Shown: piece after piece, positions 9,061-18,571 of the stretch
Numbering within the stretch: position 1 is the stretch's first letter
How the letters are laid out: every line of letters starts with the position of its first letter
Assembly: GCA_013151965.1 (NCBI GenBank)
Contig: JAADHF010000131.1
Span: 193,763-257,762, forward strand
Direction of reading: 5' to 3'
DNA: 64,000 bases
Source of the DNA: Spirochaetota bacterium
Lineage (GTDB): Bacteria; Spirochaetota; Spirochaetia; SZUA-6
Translations under genes and position numbers: made by a program
The notes under the pieces: generated by a model
Database searches by the model: none
What the model was told of the DNA's origin: nothing
The model's input: the letters and a program-made list of their open reading frames with translations, nothing else

Positions 9061-10059
9061 ATGATTCGTATTAATCTGAAAGGCATGATCACTGAAAAAT
9101 CCGGAAAAAATAAAATCAGCGGGAATCATCTATATATCCTCCTTTTACTGGGAATAGTTGTTGTTTTTTTCACAGGAGCGGTTCTTCCTTTAAGAATAAC
9201 AGGCGGGTATATTTTTTACCCGAAGCATTGGAAGAATACCCTTGCCTATACCTTTGAAAAGCCGGATAAAATGGACAAAAAATCTGCCGGCACAAGCCTG
9301 CCTGCGGGCGGAAGGCTGGAAAAAACCATGCCTCTTGAAATTTATCATTACAGAGCAAAACCGGGTGATACATTGTCAGGTATTTCGGAAAGATTTTCTC
9401 TGACCCTCGATACTATTGCTTCGTTGAACAGAAGAGGAGGGAAGGGAGTTCATATTCTCTCTGTCGGGGAGATAGTGAAGATACCTTCCATGAACGGTAT
9501 TTATCTGAATGTAAACGGAAACCTGGATGCTCTGTGTAAAAGCAACGACCTTTCCCGTGAAGTCGTTCTAAAGGTAAACGGCCTTAAGGAAATCAAATCC
9601 TCCGGAAATGCAAGGCTGTTTTTCCCGGGTGTTCAGCATACGGGGATCGACAGGAGCATAGCTATCGGTGTGGCCTTCCTAAAACCTGTCCGTGGAGTTG
9701 TTTCATCGGGGTATGGTTTTCGGAAGGATCCTTTTAACGGGAAGATACGTTTTCACAGGGGAATCGATATAGCCGCGCCAATCGGAACATATGTTCATGC
9801 GGCTATGGACGGAAGAATAATTGCCGTGGGACACGATTCGATTTTAGGAAACTACATTCTTATTAAACATCCCGCCGGCTTTTCAACCCTCTATGGTCAT
9901 TTAAGCCGGATACTTGCAGTACGGGGAAAAACAGTCAGAAAGGGAGAAATCATAGGAAGAGTGGGGCAGACCGGAAGAGCGACAGGTCCGCATCTCCATT
10001 TTGAAATAAGACGTCTCGGCAGAACAACGAATCCCGAAGGAATGATTCCAAAGATTTAA
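9061..10059 (+). CDS. LysM/M23 family cell-wall metallopeptidase (second of a tandem pair)
   Basis: A 332-aa protein with an N-terminal membrane helix (about 22-42), one clear LysM repeat (YRAKPGDTLSGISERF), a second degenerate LysM-like stretch (about 160-195) and a C-terminal M23 domain with zinc ligands HRGID and HLHFEI. It would act on periplasmic peptidoglycan. It parallels the preceding gene in domain order, which indicates a local duplication followed by divergence. No good Shine-Dalgarno sequence is seen before ATG 9061; the gene is probably cotranscribed with its neighbour. Confidence 0.85.
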   Translation: MIRINLKGMITEKSGKNKISGNHLYILLLLGIVVVFFTGAVLPLRITGGYIFYPKHWKNTLAYTFEKPDKMDKKSAGTSLPAGGRLEKTMPLEIYHYRAKPGDTLSGISERFSLTLDTIASLNRRGGKGVHILSVGEIVKIPSMNGIYLNVNGNLDALCKSNDLSREVVLKVNGLKEIKSSGNARLFFPGVQHTGIDRSIAIGVAFLKPVRGVVSSGYGFRKDPFNGKIRFHRGIDIAAPIGTYVHAAMDGRIIAVGHDSILGNYILIKHPAGFSTLYGHLSRILAVRGKTVRKGEIIGRVGQTGRATGPHLHFEIRRLGRTTNPEGMIPKI

Positions 10060-10116
10060 AATATCGATAGAGTTTTCTTAATTTGCCGATAAAAATAGTA
10101 AGTGCAGAGGAAAAAG

Positions 10117-11199
10117 ATGAAGAAAATTGTTCTTTTTATTATCGGTCTGTTAGCCGTATTCTCAATTTTAAGGGTTAATTCCGAGGAAGTGCCCCGTTCG
10201 CAGTTTATTGTACATCCTGGTTATATGGAATTATCCGGCGGCGACAGCGATATAAAAGTTGCATTCGGTTTTTTGAATTCAAGAGGAAAAAAAGAGCAGA
10301 GGTGGAACCTGTTTCCGGTATATATCTCTCTTCAGTCAGGAAAAAGCAGTATTAAACTCAGTATGAGCGGTCTTTCTTTTCTTAAAAGAAATGGTGTCAG
10401 TATCGGTAAAATTGTCCGGATCAAGGGAGTTTACAGGAGTGATGTCATCAGCATAGGAGGAAATGTAATTGTATCGGGAAAAGTGGAAGGTGATGTCTGG
10501 ACTTTAGGAGCTGATATAACGATAAAAAAGGGCGCAGTTGTTACGGGCAGTGCTGTTGCACTCGGGGGTAAAGTTAAAGCGGAAAAAGGCGCAAGGATCA
10601 GCGGAAATAAACAGTCGGTGCCGAATCTGAAAATCCCCTTTTTATATTTTCTGACGGGCAAAAAATCCGCGCGTAATTTCAGATTACTTATAGAGTTCTT
10701 TAGAATATTGTTATTTATACTTATTTTATTTCTTGCTTTGCTTTTAATGAGGGGCAGTATCACAGGAACCGTCGTTGTTCTTCAGGATAAGTGGAAAAAT
10801 ATTTTACTGTTTGTTCTTCTGTCTGTTTTTGCTCTTCCGGTGATTGTAATATTATTGTCACTCTCCATTGTCGGAATCTTCTTTATCCCTGTATTCTTTT
10901 TAGCCGCATCAATCGTAATGTTTTTCGGTTTTATTTCAGTTACAGTGAGATTGGGAATGTGGATACGCGGAACGGCTAAACAGGAATTAGGCTTTCTCTT
11001 CGCATCCGGTCTGATAGGTTATCTTTTTTTCGAAGTACCCTTTTTACTCGGCTTAATTTTAAGTTACTCGGAAAAATCTCCTTTTCTTGTGACTGCGGGA
11101 AGTGTATTAAAAATTGCTGCAGTTTGTCTGTCTGCAGCAGGATTCCTGTACGGCCTTGGGGGACAACTGGAACACCTTCGTACTAAAAACGGTTTATGA
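10117..11199 (+). CDS. Membrane protein with bactofilin-like beta region (polymer-forming family)
   Basis: A 360-aa protein. After a signal peptide (residues 1-22) a beta-rich stretch at about 110-165 (VIVSGKVEGDVWTLGADI, then AVALGGKVKAEKGARISG) repeats like bactofilin or bacterial transferase strands. About four membrane helices follow (about 190-345). This layout is common in bacterial polymer-forming cytoskeletal membrane proteins of unknown exact role. AGAGGA at 10105-10110 supports ATG 10117 over the in-frame GTG 10102. Its end is only 9 bp from the convergent end of secA, and no terminator is evident between them. Confidence 0.65.
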   Translation: MKKIVLFIIGLLAVFSILRVNSEEVPRSQFIVHPGYMELSGGDSDIKVAFGFLNSRGKKEQRWNLFPVYISLQSGKSSIKLSMSGLSFLKRNGVSIGKIVRIKGVYRSDVISIGGNVIVSGKVEGDVWTLGADITIKKGAVVTGSAVALGGKVKAEKGARISGNKQSVPNLKIPFLYFLTGKKSARNFRLLIEFFRILLFILILFLALLLMRGSITGTVVVLQDKWKNILLFVLLSVFALPVIVILLSLSIVGIFFIPVFFLAASIVMFFGFISVTVRLGMWIRGTAKQELGFLFASGLIGYLFFEVPFLLGLILSYSEKSPFLVTAGSVLKIAAVCLSAAGFLYGLGGQLEHLRTKNGL

Positions 11200-11208
11200 C
11201 TTAGAAAA

Positions 11209-13929
11209 TTATTTTCCATGACAGTACTTGTATTTTTTTCCGCTTCCGCAGGGGCATGGATCATTCCTTCCGACCTTGGGATATGACCGCTTCACCTGCA
11301 CTTTGACAGGCTGTGCACTCGCGGCGATTTGACTTTCCGGCTGGTTGAACTGCCCCAATATCGTGTGAGATGCCTGGCCGAAATTGCTTCTCTCAATAAG
11401 CAGGTTGCTTCCCTCTACCGGTTTTATCTGAACTTTCAGTATCTTACGTGCAATTGCCGTTTTAATATCGTACAGCATTTCATCGAAAATCTGAAAACCT
11501 TCCAGTTTATATTCAAGAAGAGGATTCTTCTGGCCGTATGCCCTTAAGTAAACCGCTTCCCGAAGTGCCTCTAGGTTTTCAAGATGATCCTGCCATCGTG
11601 AGTCGATATTACGGAGGTATTCTATCTTTATAAAGAGATTTAAATTCTCTTTTCCTATTTCTTCGGACTTTTGTTCCAGATCCGCCTTTAAGTCCTCGAT
11701 TATTAATTTCTGCAGGTCGGATGACGATTTCTCTACCAGAGCAACAGCATCCGCGGACGGGGTATAAAAAAACTCTTCTTTTAATCTCTGCAGAAGCAGC
11801 TGCAGAGCTATAAGAGTATTCGCTCCTTTTTTACGGTATTCGTCGATAAGTTCTTCTGTTATTTCCGCTGCAGTCGCTATAACTCTGTCAACTAAATTTT
11901 TATCCTGTAATATTTCATCACGTTTATCATAGATGTATTTTCTCTGCTCATTAAGCACATCATCATACTCCAGCAGATGTTTTCTTATTTCGAAGTTTCT
12001 GTCTTCGACCTTTCTCTGAGCACGCTCGATGGATTTATTTATCCACGGATGTTCAATGGGCTCTCCCTCATCCATTCCAAGCTTCGACATAATCGATTTA
12101 AGATTATCCCCGCCGAACAGCCTCATAAGATCATCGTCGAGAGAAATATAGAATCTGGATGATCCGGGGTCGCCCTGCCTGCCGGAACGCCCGCGAAGCT
12201 GATTGTCTATACGCCTTGCTTCGTGCCGCTCCGTGCCCAGTACATGAAGCCCCCCGGCTTCTTTAACCCGGGCGTAGTCTTCCTGCCATATCTGTATTTC
12301 CTTTGCAAGGGCTTCATTAAAAACTTCCAAAGGCGCATCAGTGCCGACTTTTTTTCTGGCTCTGAATTCGGGACTGCCTCCGAGTTTAATATCCGTTCCT
12401 CTGCCTGCCATATTGGTAGCTATTGTTACCGCTCCCCTGGAACCTGCTTCCGAAATAATAAGTGCTTCACGGGCATGGTTTTTTGCATTGAGAACCTCAT
12501 GCCTGATTCCGCGTGACTGCAGTAAATGCGCCAGCCTTTCAGATTTATCGATGGAAACCGTGCCCACCAGGACCGGCTGTCCCTTTTTATTCAGGATTGC
12601 AATTTCATCACAAATGGCGTTAAATTTATCTTCTTCGGTGAGGTAGATAATATCGTCCATATCATTTCTTATTACAGGACGGTTGGTCGGAATCACAACA
12701 ACATCGAGGTCATATATTTTGGCAAATTCCGTTGCTTCGGTGTCCGCAGTACCAGTCATGCCTGATAGTTTTTTGTACATTCTGAAATAATTCTGGAATG
12801 TTATCGTTGCAAGAGTTCTGTTTCTCTGGGCAATTTTAATCCGTTCCTTTGCTTCTATTGCCTGGTGCAGCCCTTCCGAGTACCTTCTTCCGTAGAGTAT
12901 ACGGCCGGTAAATTCGTCTACTATCTGTACCTTGCCTTCCTGCACTACATAATCCACATCCTTTAAAAAGAGTTTGTGAGCTTTTAACGATTGGGTAAAG
13001 TAGTGTATATACTCGAAATTCTCATCCGTGAAAAGCGAACCCTTAATAAGGCCCCGTTTTAAGAGGAGTTTTTCGATGTTATTCATGCCTTCATCGGTAA
13101 AGGTGACCCGTTTTGCCTTTTCATCTATCTTATAGTCGCCTTTGGGGAATTCAGGGTAATCGCCTGTTGCAGGGTCTTTTTCGCATTCTATGAGATTATC
13201 GACAAGCTTGTTTACCTCGTAATACTTAAAGGTATCATCTTCTGCAGGCCCGGATATAATTAAGGGTGTACGTGCCTCATCTATCAGTATCGAATCGATT
13301 TCATCGACAATACAGAAATTATGTCTTCTTTGAACCTTTTCATTGCTGTCCCATCTCATATTATCGCGCAGGTAGTCGAATCCGAATTCGTTGTTTGTCC
13401 CGTATGTTATATCTTTATTGTATGCAAGTTTTCTTGCCTGATTGTCCATCTGAGAAAGAATGGCTCCGACTGAAATCCCTAAGTATTCATACACCGGGCC
13501 CATCCATTCCGAATCACGTTCGGCAAGATAGTCGTTAACCGTTACTATGTGAACTCCTCTTTCCGTGAGAGCATTAAGATAAGCGGCTGTAACGCTGGCA
13601 AGGGTCTTGCCTTCTCCTGTTTTCATTTCTATGATTTTACCCTGATGCAGAGCAATTCCGCCCATCAGCTGCACATCAAAAATACGCTCACCGAGAATTC
13701 TTCTGGCTGCTTCCCGCACCAGTGCATAAGCTTCGGGCAGAATGGAATCCAGACTTTCCCCGTTTTTATAACGTTCTTTAAACTCGTCTGTTTTAGATTT
13801 AAAGTCATCCTTGTCAAGATGCATTGTTTCGTATTCCAGAGAATTTATTTTCGTTACAACTGGTATTAATGTTTTTAAATCTCTGTCGTATTTGGATCCG
13901 ACAAACAGTTTTATTGCTTTTTCTATCAT
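11209..13929 (-). CDS. secA: Preprotein translocase ATPase SecA
   Basis: The motor of the Sec export pathway, 906 aa. Visible are the Walker A region KTGEGKTLA, the helicase motif [15 protein letters not shown], the second nucleotide-binding domain with [12 protein letters not shown] and [10 protein letters not shown], and the C-terminal SEC-C zinc motif [17 protein letters not shown] that binds SecB or ribosomes. The frame runs 49 codons further upstream, but the true N-terminus is clearly [16 protein letters not shown] at 13929. No Shine-Dalgarno sequence precedes that ATG. The gene is divergent from the lipoprotein gene at 14004, with only 74 bp between them. Confidence 0.97.
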   Translation of the reverse strand: MIEKAIKLFVGSKYDRDLKTLIPVVTKINSLEYETMHLDKDDFKSKTDEFKERYKNGESLDSILPEAYALVREAARRILGERIFDVQLMGGIALHQGKIIEMKTGEGKTLASVTAAYLNALTERGVHIVTVNDYLAERDSEWMGPVYEYLGISVGAILSQMDNQARKLAYNKDITYGTNNEFGFDYLRDNMRWDSNEKVQRRHNFCIVDEIDSILIDEARTPLIISGPAEDDTFKYYEVNKLVDNLIECEKDPATGDYPEFPKGDYKIDEKAKRVTFTDEGMNNIEKLLLKRGLIKGSLFTDENFEYIHYFTQSLKAHKLFLKDVDYVVQEGKVQIVDEFTGRILYGRRYSEGLHQAIEAKERIKIAQRNRTLATITFQNYFRMYKKLSGMTGTADTEATEFAKIYDLDVVVIPTNRPVIRNDMDDIIYLTEEDKFNAICDEIAILNKKGQPVLVGTVSIDKSERLAHLLQSRGIRHEVLNAKNHAREALIISEAGSRGAVTIATNMAGRGTDIKLGGSPEFRARKKVGTDAPLEVFNEALAKEIQIWQEDYARVKEAGGLHVLGTERHEARRIDNQLRGRSGRQGDPGSSRFYISLDDDLMRLFGGDNLKSIMSKLGMDEGEPIEHPWINKSIERAQRKVEDRNFEIRKHLLEYDDVLNEQRKYIYDKRDEILQDKNLVDRVIATAAEITEELIDEYRKKGANTLIALQLLLQRLKEEFFYTPSADAVALVEKSSSDLQKLIIEDLKADLEQKSEEIGKENLNLFIKIEYLRNIDSRWQDHLENLEALREAVYLRAYGQKNPLLEYKLEGFQIFDEMLYDIKTAIARKILKVQIKPVEGSNLLIERSNFGQASHTILGQFNQPESQIAASAQPVKVQVKRSYPKVGRNDPCPCGSGKKYKYCHGK

Positions 13930-13967
13930 AGTTGTAATGTAATGACTTTTATACCGGAAGGTCAAGA

Positions 13968-13995
13968 TTGACAAGCAAGATAGAGGGATTATAGT
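13968..13995 (+). promoter_or_regulatory. Sigma-70-type promoter of the 14004 lipoprotein gene
   Basis: TTGACA (13968-13973), 16-bp spacer, TATAGT (13990-13995). The expected start of transcription is about 14002, only 2 nt before ATG 14004, which has no Shine-Dalgarno sequence. The mRNA would be essentially leaderless. Confidence 0.7.
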
Positions 13996-14003
13996 ATAAG
14001 CAT

Positions 14004-15239
14004 ATGATAAGAATAAACAAATTATACTATGGGCTTTTGGCGCTGGCTGTTTTGTATGTCTTTTCCGGCTGCACAAAAAGCGGATTATCCGAATTAAAAA
14101 AAAAGAATCTGTTCAGTCTGAATATCGGTAAAATAGATAATGCGATCGACCTTTTCCAAATCCCCGGAAAAGGATTTGCGGCAAAAAACAGAGTATATAT
14201 GAGGAACGGGATATTCTATATTTCCAATGGAAATTCAAATAAGTTGATGGAATTTACATCCTACGGTGATCTTATCTTTATGCTCTACGATCCTCTGATG
14301 AATTCAAAACCTGTCCTTCTCGATTCCGGCCTTTCCGGTGGGGAAAAAACGACAAGACGTGCTGTAGCGTACAATTTCCATCAGATCGGCGAGGTGGTCG
14401 TGGACAGCAATAATAGTATTTGGGTGGAGGATGTTGTATCCCGGGATAAGTACGTAAAGGATAAGAAAAGAAATATTGTGCTTAAAAAGGTTGTGCGGCA
14501 CTTTTCACGGGAAGGCGAATTAATCAACTATATCGGACAGGAAGGAATCGGAGGCACCCCTTTTCCGTATATAGAAAATCTGTATATAACTGTTCATGAT
14601 GAGCCTGTGGTTGTAACACGTACTCCTCTTGAATGGGATATATTCTGGTTTTATTCTTCGGGAGAGTTAAAGTATCATATTAAAATCGATAACAGACATC
14701 TGCCCAATCCGTCGGGGGATAATGCCCGGAAAGGTGAAATAGGGAAAATTGTCGCTGATTATAATGATTCTATTCTCTATGTGGCTGTTTCTTACTTTAA
14801 AGATATAATAGATCCGTCGACACATACACGGTCCGGTGTTAAAAAGACAGGTTCGTATATATTTTCTTTAGACTTGAGAGATAAATTGTATAAAGAATTG
14901 ATTAAAATACCAGGCACGGAACAGCTTAAAGAGGTTGTGGGAACAAAAGAACTGAAAATACCCGGTCCGTCGTACGAATTAATGGGAATAACGAAAAATA
15001 GATTTATATTTTTACTGCGGAATGAAGGTGTTAATAAGTACAGGCTGCTTATAAAGGATTTCTCAGGTAAAACCATAGGGATGAGAATTATGACCATAGA
15101 AGATACGGCGCTTTATTTTAAGTATATAACAGTCGATCCATCAGGTATTATATACGGTATACTTGCCGATGATAAAGAAGCGCATATTGTCTGGTGGAGA
15201 AGCGACAAACTATTAAAGAAAGATGAAGAGAACAAATGA
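14004..15239 (+). CDS. Spirochaetal lipoprotein, beta-propeller-like
   Basis: A 411-aa exported lipoprotein: signal helix ending in lipobox FSGC with C23 as the lipidation site. The mature part is rich in short strands with aromatic/Gly turns ([31 protein letters not shown]), suggesting an NHL- or YncE-like propeller. I recall similar propeller lipoproteins from Leptospira and Treponema, but the exact family is not certain. ATG 14004 is needed for the signal peptide and lies 8 nt after a -10 box, with no ribosome binding site. The stop overlaps the next start by 4 bp (ATGA). Confidence 0.7.
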   Translation: MIRINKLYYGLLALAVLYVFSGCTKSGLSELKKKNLFSLNIGKIDNAIDLFQIPGKGFAAKNRVYMRNGIFYISNGNSNKLMEFTSYGDLIFMLYDPLMNSKPVLLDSGLSGGEKTTRRAVAYNFHQIGEVVVDSNNSIWVEDVVSRDKYVKDKKRNIVLKKVVRHFSREGELINYIGQEGIGGTPFPYIENLYITVHDEPVVVTRTPLEWDIFWFYSSGELKYHIKIDNRHLPNPSGDNARKGEIGKIVADYNDSILYVAVSYFKDIIDPSTHTRSGVKKTGSYIFSLDLRDKLYKELIKIPGTEQLKEVVGTKELKIPGPSYELMGITKNRFIFLLRNEGVNKYRLLIKDFSGKTIGMRIMTIEDTALYFKYITVDPSGIIYGILADDKEAHIVWWRSDKLLKKDEENK

Positions 15240-15820
15240 ACAGGAAATCAAAGGAAGGATCAAACGATTCCGGTCCGGATAAAAGTAAAAAACATGATTC
15301 TTTTACGGTAAAGAAAAGTGCGGAAGAAAAGATAGTTTTCCATTACAACAGAGACGAAAGGCTTTCCATGCCGACAGCCCCGGCTGAAGGAAAAAGGAGC
15401 AGGGGAATATTTAAAGGAAACAAAACTTTAATTATTTTGTTTATCAATGTTATCGTTATTTTCCTTGTGCTGTTTTTATTTTTTCGTTTCATTAACAAAC
15501 CTTCATATAAAAATGTTAAGGCCGGTTATCGTCTGGAACTGGATGCATTCCCGTATGCCGATGCTATTCTTGTTTCTCTCTATATTAAGAGGGTAAAAGA
15601 GAATAAAACAAATGGTAAATACCGGATTTCCGCATTATTCTATACATCAGGGGAACCGGAAAAGAAAAAGATAATAAGTGAAGATGCACCTGCCGGGAAA
15701 GACCGGGAGATTATACTCAGGACCAAACTGCATTGGCTGGCAAGAGATGATTCGGTTAATGCGGAAGTGGATATAGGAGGTGTGATGGTAGTACTCAAAA
15801 GATCTGTTAAGAAAAAATAA
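15236..15820 (+). CDS. Single-pass membrane protein of unknown function
   Basis: A 194-aa protein with a charged, Ser/Lys-rich cytoplasmic N-terminus (1-60), one membrane helix (TLIILFINVIVIFLVLFLFF, about 63-83) and an outside domain of about 110 residues with beta-type pattern ending in a basic tail. It overlaps the lipoprotein gene by 4 bp, so the two are translationally coupled and may work together at the envelope. No known domain was recognised. Confidence 0.7.
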   Translation: MNRKSKEGSNDSGPDKSKKHDSFTVKKSAEEKIVFHYNRDERLSMPTAPAEGKRSRGIFKGNKTLIILFINVIVIFLVLFLFFRFINKPSYKNVKAGYRLELDAFPYADAILVSLYIKRVKENKTNGKYRISALFYTSGEPEKKKIISEDAPAGKDREIILRTKLHWLARDDSVNAEVDIGGVMVVLKRSVKKK

Positions 15821-15822
15821 TA

Positions 15823-15851
15823 TTGACGATGAACTTTTATTTGATTATCAT
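15823..15851 (+). promoter_or_regulatory. Sigma-70-type promoter of the 15858 gene
   Basis: TTGACG (15823-15828), 17-bp spacer, TATCAT (15846-15851). The predicted +1 (about 15858) coincides with the A of the ATG of the next gene. Confidence 0.6.
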
Positions 15852-15857
15852 TTGCAC

Positions 15858-16271
15858 ATGGTACAGTTTTATTTTCTTTCCATAGTGGCAAATTTTTTAG
15901 GTGGTGTTGCGCTGTCGGCCGATTACCTGGGAACTAAATTTCCCTTTTTTGAATCGATGAAAGGTACATTTCAGAAGCGCAGTATTAAGATCGGCCTGGG
16001 ATTCACAGCCCTTATCGTGGGAATTTTTAAATTGATTGTAAAACCTGTCGGATGGGCTGTTCCTTTTGCGGGAGATCTTCTTCCTGCATTAACAGGTATA
16101 GGTATCGGTCTTGCTTTACTGTTTGATTTTTTCAAGCAGAAGACAAACCTGGAAAAGGAAAGCATGGAAAAAGTTGAAAATGCCGTTATGACATACAGAG
16201 TTCCTTTAGGGATACTCGGCATGGTTGTGGCCTTTCTTCACTTTCTGATTCCGGGTGCACTATTTCTGTAA
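15858..16271 (+). CDS. Small multi-pass membrane protein, unknown
   Basis: A 137-aa hydrophobic protein with about four membrane helices: residues 3-22, 44-62, 70-90 and the C-terminal end. Gly/Pro-rich turns (PVGWAVPFAGDLLPALTGIG) separate them. No family was recognised. ATG 15858 has no Shine-Dalgarno sequence and sits 7 nt from the end of a -10 box; a TTG two codons upstream is also possible. The gene is convergent with the EF-G-like gene, 29 bp apart, without an obvious terminator. Confidence 0.65.
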   Translation: MVQFYFLSIVANFLGGVALSADYLGTKFPFFESMKGTFQKRSIKIGLGFTALIVGIFKLIVKPVGWAVPFAGDLLPALTGIGIGLALLFDFFKQKTNLEKESMEKVENAVMTYRVPLGILGMVVAFLHFLIPGALFL

Positions 16272-16300
16272 AATAAAATCACTATGCAATAATATACGGA

Positions 16301-18376
16301 TCAGCTGTGTTCTTTCTCCGTTTTAGCGGCTTTTATAACGTCCTCCGCCGCTTTTCCGGTAATGGGATTGTAATGACTGAATTCCATCTCGAATGCTGCT
16401 GTACCCGATGTTATCGAACGCAGATCGATCGAATATCTGAGCAGTTCGGACTGAGGCACCTGTGCCTTAATTTCCTGTATTCCGCCCCCAATGGGCTCCT
16501 GCCCTAATACGCGTCCTCTTCTGGAACTTAAATCGGATAAAACATCCCCGAGGTATTGATCATCGACAAACACGAATAAATTCATTACAGGTTCGAGTAG
16601 AACGGGTTTTGCCTTTGCAACGGCATCTTTAAGTGCCCCGCGGGAGGCCAGTTTAAAGGCAAGTTCGGACGAATCGACAGGGTGTTCCTTGCCATCCACT
16701 ACTTTTGCTTCGATATCCACGATAGGATAACCTGCAAGGTAGCCGGCTTCCATTCCTTCGAGTATGCCTTTTTCCACGCCCGGTATGTAGCCTCTGGATA
16801 TAGCTCCGCCGACAATGGCATTGACAAATTTAAACTTTTCACCCCTGGGCAGAGGTTTAATTTCCAGAACGACTTTTGCATACTGGCCGTGTCCGCCTGT
16901 CTGTTTTTTGTGAAGATGTTCGGCTCCGGCAGAAGCTGTTATTGTTTCCCTGTAGGCGACTTTCGGAACCCATGTTTCTATCTCTATTTTTTGTTTTTCT
17001 CTTATTTTATCAAGGATGATCGAAATATGCTGTTCGCCCATTCCTGAAATTACATTTTCCTTTGTTTCTTTGTTAAAATGAAGCTTAAATGTCAGGTCCT
17101 CTTCCGCCGCTCTTATCAGAAGCTGATTTAATTTATCCTCGTCTTTCTTAACCTTTGCGGAAACTGCCAGTGAATGTACAGGCTGGGGAATCTGGAGGGG
17201 AGGAAAAACAATAGGACTGTCTATAGCGCAGAGAGAATCATTCGTTTTTACCGATCCGAGCTTTGCAAAACAGCCTATATCTCCTGCAATGAGTTCTTCC
17301 GCTTCTTCCAGCTTTTTGCCCTGAATTGTATATATCTTGGAAAGTTTTTCTTTCTTATCAGCATTTACATTGAGTATATCCGAATCCGGGGTAATTTTCC
17401 CCGAAATTATTTTAACGAGCGAAAGTTTGCCCGTAAATTGATCAATAGTTGTCTTAAAGACAAATGCGGAGAAAGGTTCCGATTCGTCATACTTTCTTGT
17501 AATTTCTTTTCCGTCTGCAGTAGAAGCCTTTTCTTCGTTGAATGGAAACGGTGCAGTTTCGGAAAGAATATCGAGCATCACCTTAAGTCCGGAATTTAAT
17601 TCCGCAGAACCTGCAAAAATCGGAACTATCTTATTCTCTGTTATTCCCTTCCTGAGGCCTTTGATTATTTCTTCCCTGGATAAAGTTCCCTCATCAAAAT
17701 ATTTCTCAATAAGTTTATCATCGCCTTCTGCCGCTGTCTCTATAAGCTGCTGCCGGTACTCTTCTGCCTGATCTTTGAATTCGGAAGGAATTTCCGTTTC
17801 CTCGATTTCTTTTCCTTCCTTGGAGTACATATATGCTTTTTTATCTACCAGATCGATAATTCCCTTAAATGAACTGCCGGAACCTATCGGCAGTGTAACC
17901 GCTATAACCGAAGATTTGAATTTATCCTTTATATCTGCGGCCGCTTTATCAAAATCGGCATGTTCCTTATCCATTTTGTTAACGAAAACGAATCTGGGCA
18001 TATGCCTGGCGTCCAGTCTTCTCCAGATTTTAATGGTTTGTATCTGTACGCCGACATCGGCGCCAAGTAATACCAGGGCGGAATCCGCAACACGGAGGGC
18101 GGCAACGACTTCGCCCACAAAATCCGAAGATCCCGGGGTATCAAAAATATTAATCTTCGTATTATTCCAGTTAATATGTTCGATCGATGTATGTATGGAT
18201 ATTTTTTTTGCAATTTCTTCTTCTGTAAAATCACTTACAGTCTGCCCTTTGTCCACGGATTCTCTTTTCGGTATTATTCCCCCGCCAAAAAGAAGTCCTT
18301 CTGTTAATGTTGTTTTACCGGTTCCTCCATGACCGCAGACTGCAATATTTCTGATGCCGGAAGTAGTGATACTCAT
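16301..18376 (-). CDS. EF-G-like translational GTPase (EF-G II type) lacking the catalytic His
   Basis: A 691-aa protein with full EF-G domain order: G domain with P-loop GHGGTGKTT and NKMD, then domains II to V including the KKQTGGHGQYAKV region. The G3 motif reads DTPGSSDF, where canonical EF-G has DTPGHVDF; the His that promotes GTP hydrolysis is a Ser. Thermus EF-G-2 likewise has a non-His residue here. The frame is open 20 codons upstream, but AAGGAGAG before ATG 18376 fixes the start at MSITTSGIRN. It is probably an accessory factor, not the main translocase. Its job is not known from the sequence. Confidence 0.82.
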   Translation of the reverse strand: MSITTSGIRNIAVCGHGGTGKTTLTEGLLFGGGIIPKRESVDKGQTVSDFTEEEIAKKISIHTSIEHINWNNTKINIFDTPGSSDFVGEVVAALRVADSALVLLGADVGVQIQTIKIWRRLDARHMPRFVFVNKMDKEHADFDKAAADIKDKFKSSVIAVTLPIGSGSSFKGIIDLVDKKAYMYSKEGKEIEETEIPSEFKDQAEEYRQQLIETAAEGDDKLIEKYFDEGTLSREEIIKGLRKGITENKIVPIFAGSAELNSGLKVMLDILSETAPFPFNEEKASTADGKEITRKYDESEPFSAFVFKTTIDQFTGKLSLVKIISGKITPDSDILNVNADKKEKLSKIYTIQGKKLEEAEELIAGDIGCFAKLGSVKTNDSLCAIDSPIVFPPLQIPQPVHSLAVSAKVKKDEDKLNQLLIRAAEEDLTFKLHFNKETKENVISGMGEQHISIILDKIREKQKIEIETWVPKVAYRETITASAGAEHLHKKQTGGHGQYAKVVLEIKPLPRGEKFKFVNAIVGGAISRGYIPGVEKGILEGMEAGYLAGYPIVDIEAKVVDGKEHPVDSSELAFKLASRGALKDAVAKAKPVLLEPVMNLFVFVDDQYLGDVLSDLSSRRGRVLGQEPIGGGIQEIKAQVPQSELLRYSIDLRSITSGTAAFEMEFSHYNPITGKAAEDVIKAAKTEKEHS

Positions 18377-18536
18377 TAATACTCTCCTTAATTTATGGGC
18401 TTGGTTAAATATATCTTTAGAAATTTTCTTTGTCAAGAATAGGCCGTGTTCTTCAGGTCTCCGGATAAGATTTGCTTACAGGCTATGCAGCCGTGGATTT
18501 CACAGTAAGATAAGAATCTTAAGTTTTATGGTTTTA

Positions 18537-18565
18537 TTGACCCCTGCATACTTTAGTCCTACAAT
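18537..18565 (+). promoter_or_regulatory. Sigma-70-type promoter of the 18572 gene
   Basis: TTGACC (18537-18542), 17-bp spacer, TACAAT (18560-18565). Predicted +1 at about 18572 is the first base of the start codon; ATGATG there gives two in-frame choices. No ribosome binding site is present. Confidence 0.7.
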
Positions 18566-18571
18566 ATATAT

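Noticed and set aside
13930-14076. Longer SecA N-terminus of 49 extra residues
   Set aside because: The extension reads through the divergent promoter and the lipoprotein start and is rich in Cys and Ser unlike Sec[12 protein letters not shown] is the expected start.
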